This document shows, piece after piece, positions 11,084 to 19,756 of a stretch of DNA of 33,928 bases. The notes beneath the pieces were generated by a model. That model did not search any database, was not told where the DNA came from, and saw only the letters and a list, made by a program, of their open reading frames with translations. Both the position numbers and the translations under genes were made by a program. Source of the stretch: an uncultured Chromatiaceae bacterium (GTDB lineage Bacteria > Pseudomonadota > Gammaproteobacteria > Tenderiales > Tenderiaceae); NCBI GenBank assembly GCA_947259785.1, contig CAMYNQ010000015.1:1-33928 (forward strand), written 5' to 3'. Position 1 is the stretch's first letter, and each line of letters opens with the position of its first letter.

Positions 11084-11245
11084 AACAAATTCGATCAAGC
11101 CGTGGTGGCAAGGCGAAAGCGGGCGAGAGAGCGGAGTTTACACGTAGTAAATGAGCCTTTCTTGTGCCCTTTGGCTATGAGCACGTTTTCCCTCGGTACC
11201 CCCTTGAGGGGTAAATGCCGCCAGCGCGGCTTCAGCGAATTTGTT
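11084..11245. repeat. 162-bp MITE-like element with about 21-bp imperfect terminal inverted repeats
   Basis: The left end (11084-11104) and the complement of the right end (11225-11245) both begin AACAAATTCG and, after three bases with two differences, continue AAGCCG; 18 of 21 positions match. Between them lie smaller hairpins, including TTTAC/GTAAA (around 11137-11151) and TACCCC/GGGGTA (around 11198-11214). No transposase is encoded. The right repeat overlaps the end of the DUF190 gene: the last codons and the TGA stop (11232-11234) are inside it. The left end is 38 bases before serS. This structure fits a non-autonomous transposable element or a REP-like intergenic repeat. Only one copy is in the window, so repetitiveness in the genome is inferred. 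No target-site duplication is obvious. Confidence 0.65.
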
Positions 11246-11552
11246 CACTTTCATTAACCCAGGCATTCCACTTCACCATATGCCTGGGTTTTATAGTGTT
11301 ATGCAAATGTTCGAGTATGTTTTCAATCTTGCTGGGTTCGTCAAAAAACTCCACCACCAGCGGCAAATCCAGAGATAAGTCTGAAAATGAAGCGGTATGC
11401 ATCTCACCGTTTTCACCATAACCAGTAATGCCGCGAAAGACAGACACACCACGTACCTTTTCCCAGTCATGTAGACGTTTAAGCAGATTATCCAGCTGGC
11501 CGTTCTTCTCACTCAGATAGATGCGCACCATGGTCACTTCGATCATCTTCAT
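11232..11552 (-). CDS. DUF190 family protein linked to fluoride channel CrcB
   Basis: 106 residues from the ATG at 11552, which overlaps the crcB stop as ATGA and has AGGGAG just upstream. A longer reading from 11597 would run back into crcB and adds a cysteine-rich stretch unlike the family. DUF190 proteins are small and cytosolic with a ferredoxin/PII-like fold. They are often encoded next to crcB and are thought to assist or regulate fluoride export; the mechanism is unknown. Visible features are IEVTMVRIYLSE, LLKRLHDWEKVRGVSVFRGI and YGENGEMHTASFSDLSLDLP. The C-terminal residues EQIR and the stop codon are read from the inverted repeat of the element at 11084-11245, so the natural C-terminus may have been altered by its insertion. 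Confidence 0.88.
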   Translation of the reverse strand: MKMIEVTMVRIYLSEKNGQLDNLLKRLHDWEKVRGVSVFRGITGYGENGEMHTASFSDLSLDLPLVVEFFDEPSKIENILEHLHNTIKPRHMVKWNAWVNESEQIR

Positions 11553-11923
11553 ATCTGTCTCCCTGCAATCACACCGACCCAGGCTGCTGCAACACACAAC
11601 ATTACACTTAGAGCCATATTGAGCAATGCTTTGCCATGGGCGCCTGCTTCTATTAAATTCAGCGTCTCAATAGAAAAGGTTGAGAAGGTGGTAAATCCTC
11701 CCAGCAAACCAATCAAAATCACCGCGCGCCACTCTGGCCCGAGACTGAGCCGTTCAATCAACAACACAGACAACAGCCCCATCAACAATGAACCAAACAC
11801 ATTAACCATCAGGGTGCCGTAGGGAAAACCACGCCCTAGCCAAGCGTAGACCTGACCTGAAACCCAGAAGCGTAATACGGCCCCTGTTGCACCACCAGCG
11901 GCGATGGCCATCACCAGTTTCAA
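11549..11923 (-). CDS. crcB: Fluoride channel CrcB/Fluc
   Basis: 124 residues with four membrane helices, the normal Fluc subunit. Two subunits form a dual-topology dimer that lets fluoride leave the cytoplasm. Key motifs are GGATGAVLRFWV near the N-terminus, YGTLMVNVFGS with the pore asparagine, and GLLGGFTTFSTFS, which contains the sodium-binding and phenylalanine-box region. The predicted start is TTG at 11923, with CAGG eight bases upstream; ATG five codons in is the alternative. The gene lies 58 bases after rarA and overlaps the DUF190 gene by 4 bases. I see no fluoride riboswitch between rarA and crcB, so it is probably expressed constitutively with the operon. Confidence 0.93.
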   Translation of the reverse strand: MKLVMAIAAGGATGAVLRFWVSGQVYAWLGRGFPYGTLMVNVFGSLLMGLLSVLLIERLSLGPEWRAVILIGLLGGFTTFSTFSIETLNLIEAGAHGKALLNMALSVMLCVAAAWVGVIAGRQI

Positions 11924-11981
11924 TTCATCAGCCTGTGATTCGTCTCAAAATGCATCTTTAAGATTATACCTGCCTGGATCA

Positions 11982-13301
11982 CTATTTACCTCGGGCCTTG
12001 GCATCAAGGTCACGCAAATACGCCAGCTTATCGCCTATCTTGCCCTCAAGCCCACGCGGGGTCGGCTGGTAATAGTGACGCTCAGGCATATCTTCAGGAA
12101 AATAATGTTCACCGGCAGCATAGGCCTCGGGCTCGTCATGGGCATAGCGATAGGCCTTGCCGTAACCCAACTCTTTCATCAGCTTGGTTGGTGCATTTCG
12201 CAGATGGATCGGCACCTCGTATGAACCGTGCGTCTTGACCTCACTCATGGCGTTATTAAAAGCCATGTAGACAGCATTGCTCTTCGGCGCACAGGCGAGA
12301 TAGATAATTGCCTGAGCAATGGCCAACTCCCCTTCCGGGCTACCGAGGCGTTCCTGTACATCCCAAGCATTAAGACAAATGCCCAGCGCCCGTGGGTCGG
12401 CATTGCCAATATCTTCGCTAGCCATACGCACCACCCGCCGACCAATATAGAGCGGGTCACAACCACCATCAATCATACGCACGAACCAGTACAAGGCCGC
12501 ATCAGGACTAGAGCCACGCACCGATTTATGCAATGCTGAGATCTGATCGTAAAAGGCCTCACCGCCCTTGTCGAAACGACGCGGTGCACCCCCTTGCAAG
12601 ACCTCGTTAAGCAAGTCTTCGTCAATTTCATCACCAGCTAAATCAGCGATAATCTCGAGAAAATTCAGTGCCCGTCGGGCATCACCATCGGCCACTTCAG
12701 CCAAACGGTCACGCAGTTCTTCTGCCATTTGAAGAGGCCTTTCTATGCCACGGCTTTGATCTGAAAGCGCATGGTCAATGATGCTGCGAATAGCCTCGAC
12801 ACTGAGGCTACGCAGCACATAGACACGGGCACGTGACAGCAGCGCGTTATTCAGTTCAAACGAAGGATTCTCGGTGGTGGCGCCGATGAAGGTAAACGTC
12901 CCGTCTTCAACATAGGGCAGGAAGGCGTCTTGTTGCGCCTTGTTAAAACGATGTACCTCGTCGACGAACAATACGGTTGGCCGGCCGCTGACATCACGGG
13001 CGTACTGGGCCTTTTCCACTGCGGCGCGAATCTCTTTCACCCCACCCAATACTGCCGAGATACTAAGAAACTCGGCATTGGCATGACTGGCCAGCATTCG
13101 CGCCAAGGTAGTCTTGCCGGTGCCGGGCGGCCCCCAAAAAATCATTGAGTGCAGACGATTGGATTCGATGGCCTTTCGCAATGGTTTGCCCTGGCCTAGT
13201 AGGTGATCTTGGCCGGTGTATTCTTCCAAGCTCTGTGGCCGCATGCGATCAGCCAGGGGTTGCCAGCCACTGCCGGCTTGTTGCTCAAGAAGGTCTTTCA
13301 C
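11982..13301 (-). CDS. rarA: Replication-associated recombination protein RarA (MgsA), AAA+ ATPase
   Basis: 439 residues. The AAA+ module has Walker A GPPGTGKT (57-64), Walker [11 protein letters not shown] (110-119) and sensor region [13 protein letters not shown]. It is followed by the RarA C-terminal tetramerisation region, with [15 protein letters not shown] and [19 protein letters not shown]. RarA is a clamp-loader-like ATPase acting at stalled replication forks and single-strand gaps. The start is GTG, overlapping the lolA stop by one base (TAGTG), so the two are tightly coupled. The lolA-rarA order is conserved in gammaproteobacteria. No internal oddities are seen. Confidence 0.96.
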   Translation of the reverse strand: MKDLLEQQAGSGWQPLADRMRPQSLEEYTGQDHLLGQGKPLRKAIESNRLHSMIFWGPPGTGKTTLARMLASHANAEFLSISAVLGGVKEIRAAVEKAQYARDVSGRPTVLFVDEVHRFNKAQQDAFLPYVEDGTFTFIGATTENPSFELNNALLSRARVYVLRSLSVEAIRSIIDHALSDQSRGIERPLQMAEELRDRLAEVADGDARRALNFLEIIADLAGDEIDEDLLNEVLQGGAPRRFDKGGEAFYDQISALHKSVRGSSPDAALYWFVRMIDGGCDPLYIGRRVVRMASEDIGNADPRALGICLNAWDVQERLGSPEGELAIAQAIIYLACAPKSNAVYMAFNNAMSEVKTHGSYEVPIHLRNAPTKLMKELGYGKAYRYAHDEPEAYAAGEHYFPEDMPERHYYQPTPRGLEGKIGDKLAYLRDLDAKARGK

Positions 13302-13927
13302 TATTGCGTCGCAGTTTCGTCGATGACGTCTACGCCCTCGGGAATTTTCAGGCGAAAGGTATCTGCGCCATAATGTTGATTGAGTTGGATGTTTTCAAAC
13401 CGCAGCCGGGTAAACTGGCCAAAACTGTCTTTCAATTCCATCTGGCTGATCACCCCCTCATCCAACAAGATAAACAGCGCTTCAAAGCCACTATCACTTT
13501 GCTTAGGAATCAACTCAAACCAGTCGCGCCCCTGACGCAACACCGTCAACACATCAAACTGTTTATCCAACTGACCTGCATCACTCAGCAGACTGGCAGG
13601 GCTATTGGCCATAGTGGCTTCCTGATGTTTAATACTGATCTGCTCGAGGTCGACATCGAAAAGCCACAACTTCTCGCCATCGGCGACGATGTGTTGCTGA
13701 AAAGGTTTGTTGTAGTCCCAACGGAACTTGCCGGGGCGCTGGACGATCACCTGGCCACTTGAATCCTGTAACAGTTCCTGACGAGGGCCAAACACCTGCT
13801 GGCTAAAATCTGCCTTAAGGCTTTGCATATTACTGAAAAAGCCGCGTAACTCATTGCCTGACTCAGCAGCCACCGAAGCAGACAAACACAAAGCACCAAA
13901 AAATAAGAGAACATTTCTGAATAACAT
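13301..13927 (-). CDS. lolA: Outer-membrane lipoprotein carrier LolA
   Basis: 208 residues with a Sec signal peptide (about 1-21, hydrophobic core [13 protein letters not shown], cleavage near VAA-E). The mature part has [20 protein letters not shown] and [20 protein letters not shown], followed by [14 protein letters not shown], all typical of LolA's open beta-barrel. It shuttles lipoproteins from the inner-membrane LolCDE complex across the periplasm to LolB. A likely client is the DUF1566 lipoprotein at 6832-7683. It starts two bases after the ftsK stop and its stop overlaps the rarA start, as in many relatives. Confidence 0.94.
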   Translation of the reverse strand: MLFRNVLLFFGALCLSASVAAESGNELRGFFSNMQSLKADFSQQVFGPRQELLQDSSGQVIVQRPGKFRWDYNKPFQQHIVADGEKLWLFDVDLEQISIKHQEATMANSPASLLSDAGQLDKQFDVLTVLRQGRDWFELIPKQSDSGFEALFILLDEGVISQMELKDSFGQFTRLRFENIQLNQHYGADTFRLKIPEGVDVIDETATQ

Positions 13928-13929
13928 TT

Positions 13930-16221
13930 CTAACCCTTAACCGGCGGTGGTGCCAACACTTCACGCGAACCATTCGACTGCATCTCACTGACCACGCCGG
14001 CACGTTCCATATCCTCGACCATACGCGCCGCACGGTTGTATCCAATCTTGAGCCGACGCTGAATACCGGAGACCGAGGCACGGCGTGATTCGGTAACAAT
14101 CTGTACTGCCTTATCATAAAGTTCATCAGATTCATCCCCGCCATCCATTCCCATAGAATCACCACCATCCAATGAAGGGCCTTCGAGAATCTCGTCGATG
14201 TAATTTGGCTCACCCAGTTTTTTGAGCGAATCGACCACATTATGAACCTCATGATCAGCAACAAAGGCGCCATGGACACGGGTAGGAATACTGGTGCCAG
14301 CCGGCTGGTAAAGCATGTCACCATGGCCCAACAGCTGTTCGGCACCACCCTGATCAAGAACGGTACGAGAATCGATTTTGGACGAAACCTGGAAAGCGAT
14401 TCGACTAGGGATGTTGGCCTTAATCAGGCCCGTCAATACATCCACCGATGGGCGCTGAGTCGCCAACAGCAGGTGAATACCCGAGGCACGCGCCTTTTGC
14501 GCCAGGCGGGCGATCAGCTCTTCAACCTTCTTGCCCACCACCATCATCATGTCTGCCAGCTCATCGACGATGACAACAATGAATGGCAGGGGCTCAAGAA
14601 TCGGCCGTTCCTCATCCGGTGACATCAGTTCGGCAAATGGATCCGCAATCGGCTCACCAGCATCAATCGCATCTTTGACTTTCTTATTGTAACCGGCGAT
14701 ATTTCTTACCCCCATCGCCGCCATCAACTTATAGCGCCGATCCATCTCCACCACACACCAGCGCAAGGCGTTGGCCGCATCTTTCATATCGGTAACAACT
14801 GGCGTCAATAGATGAGGAATACCTTCATAGATAGAAAGCTCTAGCATCTTGGGGTCGATCATGATCATACGCAGCTGATCAGGTTTGGCCTTAAACAACA
14901 TACTCAGGATCATGGCATTCACAGCCACCGACTTACCCGAACCGGTGGTACCCGCGACCAATAGGTGTGGCATCTTGGCCAAGTCGGTAACCACAGGATG
15001 ACCGGCAATGTCTTTACCTAAGGCTAGCGTCAAAGGAGAGTGTGACGAATCGTATGCTTTAGATTGAACAATTTCACTCATACGTACAGTTTCACGGTGT
15101 TCATTTGGTATCTCAAGACCAACGACCGGTTTACCCGGAATCACCTCTACCACACGAACACTGATAACCGACAGGGAGCGGGCCAGATCCTTGGACAGGT
15201 TGGTGATTCTGCTGGCCTTGACGCCAACACCAGGCATCATCTCGAATCGGGTGATTACTGGGCCAGGGTGAACTGCGACTACCTCGACCTCGACACCAAA
15301 GTCCATCAATTTCAGTTCTACCTGTCTGGAGACGGCTTCTAAGGCCTCTTTGGACAAGCCCTTACCGCTGCGCTGAGCCGCATCAAGAATCGCCAAGGGT
15401 GGCAGGCCGTCAATGCTATCGCCATCGAACAGTTTTTGCTGACGCTCCTGCTCGACCCGTTTGCTCACTTCAACTTTTTGAATCACGGGCTCAATGCGCA
15501 ATGGCTTACGTTTTTCAACTTTTTTAACCTCAGCCTTGACCGTGGTCTGACGTTCTTTTTTAAGCTTGTGGGCGGCCCATTTTTCACGCATCGCCCCAAC
15601 CCAGCTGCGAGACAGCGAAACAAATTCTAGACTCAGACGACCAACTACATCCATCAGCCACAACCAGGAAAGACCAGTAAACAGTGTCACGCCGGTGAGG
15701 AACAGAGCCAACAAAAAGAGCGTCGCGCCAAGAAAACTAAACGGCGCAACAAGACCACTACCAATAACATCACCAAGAATACCGCCAGCATTGAGCGGCA
15801 GTTCCGTAGGCGAACCAAAATGCAGTGTCGCCAAGCCACAACCGGCAGTCACTGTCAGGACAAAACCACCGCTGCGCAGACCGAACTCAGCCATAGGCAC
15901 TACATCATCCTGCCTGCGGCCCTTAAACAACAGCCAGCCGCTATAGGCAACCATAATGGGAAATAAATATGAGAAATAACCAAAAAGGTAGAGAAAAACA
16001 TCAGCAAACCAGGCACCAGCGACGCCACCAGTATTTTCAACCACGCTGACAACACCGCTGTGTGACCAACCTGGATCAGTCTGGGAATAGCTACCCAGAG
16101 ATACTGCCAAATACAGAGCAATGGCGCCAAATACAAATAGGGCCCCTTCACGCAGCCCTTTGGCCGCATGGCTATTATTAGCATCACCCGGTTTATCTTT
16201 TTTCCTTACTGCCTGTCCCAA
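13930..16221 (-). CDS. ftsK: DNA translocase FtsK
   Basis: 763 residues, shorter than E. coli FtsK (1329) because the linker is short, as in many other bacteria. Four membrane helices lie at about 26-42, 72-98, 116-133 and 158-190. A charged linker follows at about 210-270. The RecA-like motor has Walker A GTTGSGKS (424-431) and Walker [14 protein letters not shown]. The C-terminal gamma winged-helix domain (about 693-763, with [20 protein letters not shown]) reads polar DNA motifs and activates XerCD. FtsK clears chromosome ends from the closing septum. The start codon appears to be TTG, with GGGTGG 7 bases upstream; no ATG or GTG is usable before the first helix. It is the first gene of the minus-strand operon, divergent from trxB. 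Confidence 0.95.
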   Translation of the reverse strand: MGQAVRKKDKPGDANNSHAAKGLREGALFVFGAIALYLAVSLGSYSQTDPGWSHSGVVSVVENTGGVAGAWFADVFLYLFGYFSYLFPIMVAYSGWLLFKGRRQDDVVPMAEFGLRSGGFVLTVTAGCGLATLHFGSPTELPLNAGGILGDVIGSGLVAPFSFLGATLFLLALFLTGVTLFTGLSWLWLMDVVGRLSLEFVSLSRSWVGAMREKWAAHKLKKERQTTVKAEVKKVEKRKPLRIEPVIQKVEVSKRVEQERQQKLFDGDSIDGLPPLAILDAAQRSGKGLSKEALEAVSRQVELKLMDFGVEVEVVAVHPGPVITRFEMMPGVGVKASRITNLSKDLARSLSVISVRVVEVIPGKPVVGLEIPNEHRETVRMSEIVQSKAYDSSHSPLTLALGKDIAGHPVVTDLAKMPHLLVAGTTGSGKSVAVNAMILSMLFKAKPDQLRMIMIDPKMLELSIYEGIPHLLTPVVTDMKDAANALRWCVVEMDRRYKLMAAMGVRNIAGYNKKVKDAIDAGEPIADPFAELMSPDEERPILEPLPFIVVIVDELADMMMVVGKKVEELIARLAQKARASGIHLLLATQRPSVDVLTGLIKANIPSRIAFQVSSKIDSRTVLDQGGAEQLLGHGDMLYQPAGTSIPTRVHGAFVADHEVHNVVDSLKKLGEPNYIDEILEGPSLDGGDSMGMDGGDESDELYDKAVQIVTESRRASVSGIQRRLKIGYNRAARMVEDMERAGVVSEMQSNGSREVLAPPPVKG

Positions 16222-16396
16222 CTGAAGACCACCCGTCTAAACTTAATGAAAACACAAAAATCTTTATACATTCAGGAGATTATAGACATAACTTCAAGCT
16301 AATGCTCGTCATATACATGTGACTACTTGTTAACAAAGTAAAGCAGACATCCTCTTTACCCAAACGGTGGCATCACCTATGATGTCCATAATCAGG

Positions 16397-17441
<1,045 letters not shown>

Positions 17442-17461
17442 TTTAGCAAGCGAGGGATAAT

Positions 17462-17821
17462 ATGGCGTTTGATTCGTTCTATTCCAAAGAAAACAATTCC
17501 AATTCGGTGATTGAATCTATGATTATAGGTAAAAGTGATCAGCGTGGCTTTCTACGCATGGATGTTAAGTCAAAAATGACATTCAAAATCTGCGGCAAGA
17601 ACGACGTGTATGAAGCCACTTCCAATGACCTCAGCGCGACAGGCATTAGCTTTACCTCAAAACAACAAGTGAATGAAGGTGACTTACTGGAAGTCCGCAT
17701 CAACCCCGGCATTGATATCACCCCACCGCTAGCAATTACAATAAAAGTAATTCGCTCTGCAGTATCCGATAACGGTGAATATGAAATTGCTGGTGCAATT
17801 CAGAAAAACGAAAGCAACTAA
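17462..17821 (+). CDS. PilZ domain protein, probable c-di-GMP receptor
   Basis: 119 residues, a single PilZ domain. The c-di-GMP signature is complete: RxxxR (R28-G-F-L-R32) and DxSxxG (D56-L-S-A-T-G61). It has no signal or membrane segment, so it should be a soluble c-di-GMP-binding adaptor; its partner is unknown. GAGGG lies 6-10 bases before the ATG. It follows trxB by 20 bases and is closed by a strong terminator, so trxB-pilZ forms one unit. In E. coli the cydDC genes occupy this trxB-aat interval, so the PilZ gene is a lineage-specific occupant. It may read c-di-GMP made by the GGDEF protein at 1879. Confidence 0.9.
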   Translation: MAFDSFYSKENNSNSVIESMIIGKSDQRGFLRMDVKSKMTFKICGKNDVYEATSNDLSATGISFTSKQQVNEGDLLEVRINPGIDITPPLAITIKVIRSAVSDNGEYEIAGAIQKNESN

Positions 17822-17832
17822 GTCAGTCCTTT

Positions 17833-17864
17833 ACATCGCCAAGCAATGCTTGGCGATGTTTTCT
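17833..17864 (+). terminator. Rho-independent terminator after the PilZ gene
   Basis: An 11-bp perfect stem (ACATCGCCAAG / CTTGGCGATGT, 17833-17859) with a 5-base loop is followed by TTTTCTT. It lies 11 bases after the stop and ends the trxB-PilZ unit. Confidence 0.88.
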
Positions 17865-17930
17865 TAACCATATTTCATCGTTCATGTACCGACAATCTCT
17901 CGCCCAATAACCCAAAAATAATCAGCCACA

Positions 17931-18650
17931 GTGACGACAGGCCCATTCTGGATAAACGAGTCAGACCCTGAACTGAACTTCCCACCGGTCGAGCTAGCAC
18001 TGGATGAACCCAATGGACTGTTGGCAGTCGGTGGCGACCTTACACCTGAGCGACTAGTCAAGGCCTATAAGCTTGGCATTTTTCCCTGGTTTAATCATGA
18101 CCAACCAGTTCTTTGGTGGTCACCAAACCCCAGAGCAGTATTACTTCCAGATCAACTCCACGTGAGTCGCAGTCTGCGCAAAGCAATTCGCCGCGGCAGC
18201 TACAAAATAACGCTAGACAAAGCTTTTACGGAGGTGATGCAAGCTTGCGCAGCACCACGGCCACAGCAAGCAGATACCTGGATCACACCTGAGATGCATG
18301 CAGCCTACCTTCAACTACATAAGATGGGTGTTGCCCACTCAGTCGAGGCCTGGCTTGATGATAAACTTGTGGGCGGATTATACGGACTGGCTATAGGCCA
18401 GGCCTTTTTTGGAGAGTCCATGTTTAGCCGTGCCGACAATGCCTCCAAAGTGGCATTTGTTTATCTTGTAAGACAGTTACAAGCATGGCAATTCAAACTC
18501 ATTGATTGCCAGGTTAGCTCAGAGCACCTTGAAAGTCTGGGTGCCATTGACATTGAGCGAACTCAGTTTATCCAGCTTTTACAACAACTCATTCAGCAGC
18601 CAAATAAACATCAAAAATGGCAGTTTGATGAGGGTTTCTTCCCCCTATAA
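17931..18650 (+). CDS. aat: Leucyl/phenylalanyl-tRNA-protein transferase
   Basis: 239 residues. It moves leucine or phenylalanine from aminoacyl-tRNA to proteins with N-terminal lysine or arginine, making N-degrons for ClpS-ClpAP. Motifs: [59 protein letters not shown] and KLIDCQ. The start is GTG: an in-frame TAA lies 12 bases upstream and there is no ATG until well inside the conserved region. No clear ribosome binding site precedes it. It is followed by bpt after 24 bases, then infA. Confidence 0.95.
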   Translation: MTTGPFWINESDPELNFPPVELALDEPNGLLAVGGDLTPERLVKAYKLGIFPWFNHDQPVLWWSPNPRAVLLPDQLHVSRSLRKAIRRGSYKITLDKAFTEVMQACAAPRPQQADTWITPEMHAAYLQLHKMGVAHSVEAWLDDKLVGGLYGLAIGQAFFGESMFSRADNASKVAFVYLVRQLQAWQFKLIDCQVSSEHLESLGAIDIERTQFIQLLQQLIQQPNKHQKWQFDEGFFPL

Positions 18651-18674
18651 ATAACCCCGCTAACCGCACAGCCC

Positions 18675-19394
18675 ATGAAGCACGCAAACAACAATTCAAT
18701 CCGCTGTTACGCTACCCCACCGTTTGAATGCAATTACCTACTAGGGCAAAGCGCCACAAATCTAGTTATTGACCCAAGCTTGGAATTAAATGACTCACTG
18801 CTTGGCGCATTGCTTGATCGAGGTTTTCGCCGCAGTGGCGGGCATATATACCGCCCGAATTGTATTGACTGCCAGGCCTGCATTTCAATCAGGGTACCCG
18901 TAGAAAAATTCAGCCCAAATCGAAGTCAACGCCGATGCTTTCGTCAAAACCAAGACTTATCCCATTCATCCTCAGCGGCAAAATTCAATGAAGAACAATT
19001 TGAACTTTACTGTGACTATCTCGCTGCCCGACACGCTGACAGCGACATGAACAACCCCACCCCAGATGACTACATGGGTTTCCTCACCACCCCAGGGGTA
19101 AACACTCAGTTTCACGAATTCCGACTTCAGAACAAGCTATTGGCAGTATCAGTTGTTGATCACACCCCAAATGGTCTATCCGCTGTCTACACCTACTTTG
19201 ACCCCAACCAGGCACACCGGGGCCTAGGTACTTTCACCATTTTGTGGATGATTCAGCATGCCCGCAATCTCGACCTGCCCTGGATGTACCTGGGATATTG
19301 GATCGAAGCCTGCGACAAAATGCGTTACAAAACTCGATTTACACCCTGTGAAGGCTATATTAATGATAATTGGCAGCAGATAAACCCTGTTTAA
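18675..19394 (+). CDS. bpt: Aspartate/glutamate leucyltransferase (arginyltransferase family)
   Basis: 239 residues of the ATE family. The N-terminal domain has the cysteines of CYATPPFECNYL and, later, NCIDCQACISIRVPV. The C-terminal acyltransferase domain has YTYFDPNQAHRGLGTFTILW, WMYLGYWIEACDKMRYK and a GYINDNW-type end. Gammaproteobacterial proteins of this short type are Bpt enzymes that add leucine to N-terminal aspartate or glutamate, rather than arginine; the substrate choice is inferred from lineage and length. With aat, clpS and clpA it completes the N-degron pathway. It starts 24 bases after aat. Confidence 0.92.
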   Translation: MKHANNNSIRCYATPPFECNYLLGQSATNLVIDPSLELNDSLLGALLDRGFRRSGGHIYRPNCIDCQACISIRVPVEKFSPNRSQRRCFRQNQDLSHSSSAAKFNEEQFELYCDYLAARHADSDMNNPTPDDYMGFLTTPGVNTQFHEFRLQNKLLAVSVVDHTPNGLSAVYTYFDPNQAHRGLGTFTILWMIQHARNLDLPWMYLGYWIEACDKMRYKTRFTPCEGYINDNWQQINPV

Positions 19395-19417
19395 GCGCTT
19401 ATTCTATGGATATATCT

Positions 19418-19446
19418 TTGCGCCACCGGCCAAATTAGGGCAAAAT
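19418..19446 (+). promoter_or_regulatory. Possible promoter of infA
   Basis: TTGCGC (19418-19423) and CAAAAT (19441-19446) have a 17-base spacer and lie 41 bases before the infA ATG, after the bpt stop. Each element matches its consensus at four positions or fewer. GGAG at 19471-19474 is rather far from the start for a ribosome binding site. Confidence 0.35.
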
Positions 19447-19487
19447 ACGCGCCTGATTTGTAAAAGAACTGGAGTTTCAAACCTAGC

Positions 19488-19706
19488 ATGGCAAAAGAAG
19501 AAGCAATTGAAATGGAAGGGACGGTCACTGAGACCCTGCCAAACACCATGTTTCGCGTCGAGCTGGAAAACGGCCACGTTGTCACCGCCCACATCTCAGG
19601 AAAAATGCGTAAACACTACATCCGCATTCTGACTGGCGACAAGGTAACTGTTCAGCTAACCCCTTACGACCTGAGCAAAGGTCGCATTTCTTACCGCGCC
19701 CGCTAA
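19488..19706 (+). CDS. infA: Translation initiation factor IF-1
   Basis: 72 residues, exactly the usual size, a single OB-fold (S1-like) domain. [39 protein letters not shown] and [14 protein letters not shown] are near-identical to other IF-1 proteins. It binds the 30S A site during initiation. Its place between the aminoacyl-transferases and clpA is conserved in gammaproteobacteria. E. coli has a serine tRNA gene between infA and clpA; none is recognisable here. It is convergent with clpA. Confidence 0.97.
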   Translation: MAKEEAIEMEGTVTETLPNTMFRVELENGHVVTAHISGKMRKHYIRILTGDKVTVQLTPYDLSKGRISYRAR

Positions 19707-19722
19707 CTCAAGCTTTCAGCTC

Positions 19723-19756
19723 AAGAGCCCGCTCAAACAGACGCGGGACTCTTGTT
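19723..19756 (+). terminator. Terminator between convergent infA and clpA
   Basis: AAGAG...CCCGC pairs with GCGGG-A-CTCTT (19723-19753) with a single-base bulge, followed by a short GTT. The T run is weak. The hairpin overlaps the last codons of clpA, so it chiefly serves infA. Confidence 0.5.

Noticed and set aside
11553-11597. Longer DUF190 start at 11597
   Set aside because: It would overlap crcB and add a cysteine-rich N-terminus unlike the family; the ATGA start at 11552 has a ribosome binding site.
11924-11981. Fluoride riboswitch ahead of crcB
   Set aside because: The gap is only 58 bases and shows no match to the crcB aptamer core.
19707-19732. tRNA-Ser gene between infA and clpA as in E. 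coli
   Set aside because: The gap is far too short and contains only a terminator hairpin.
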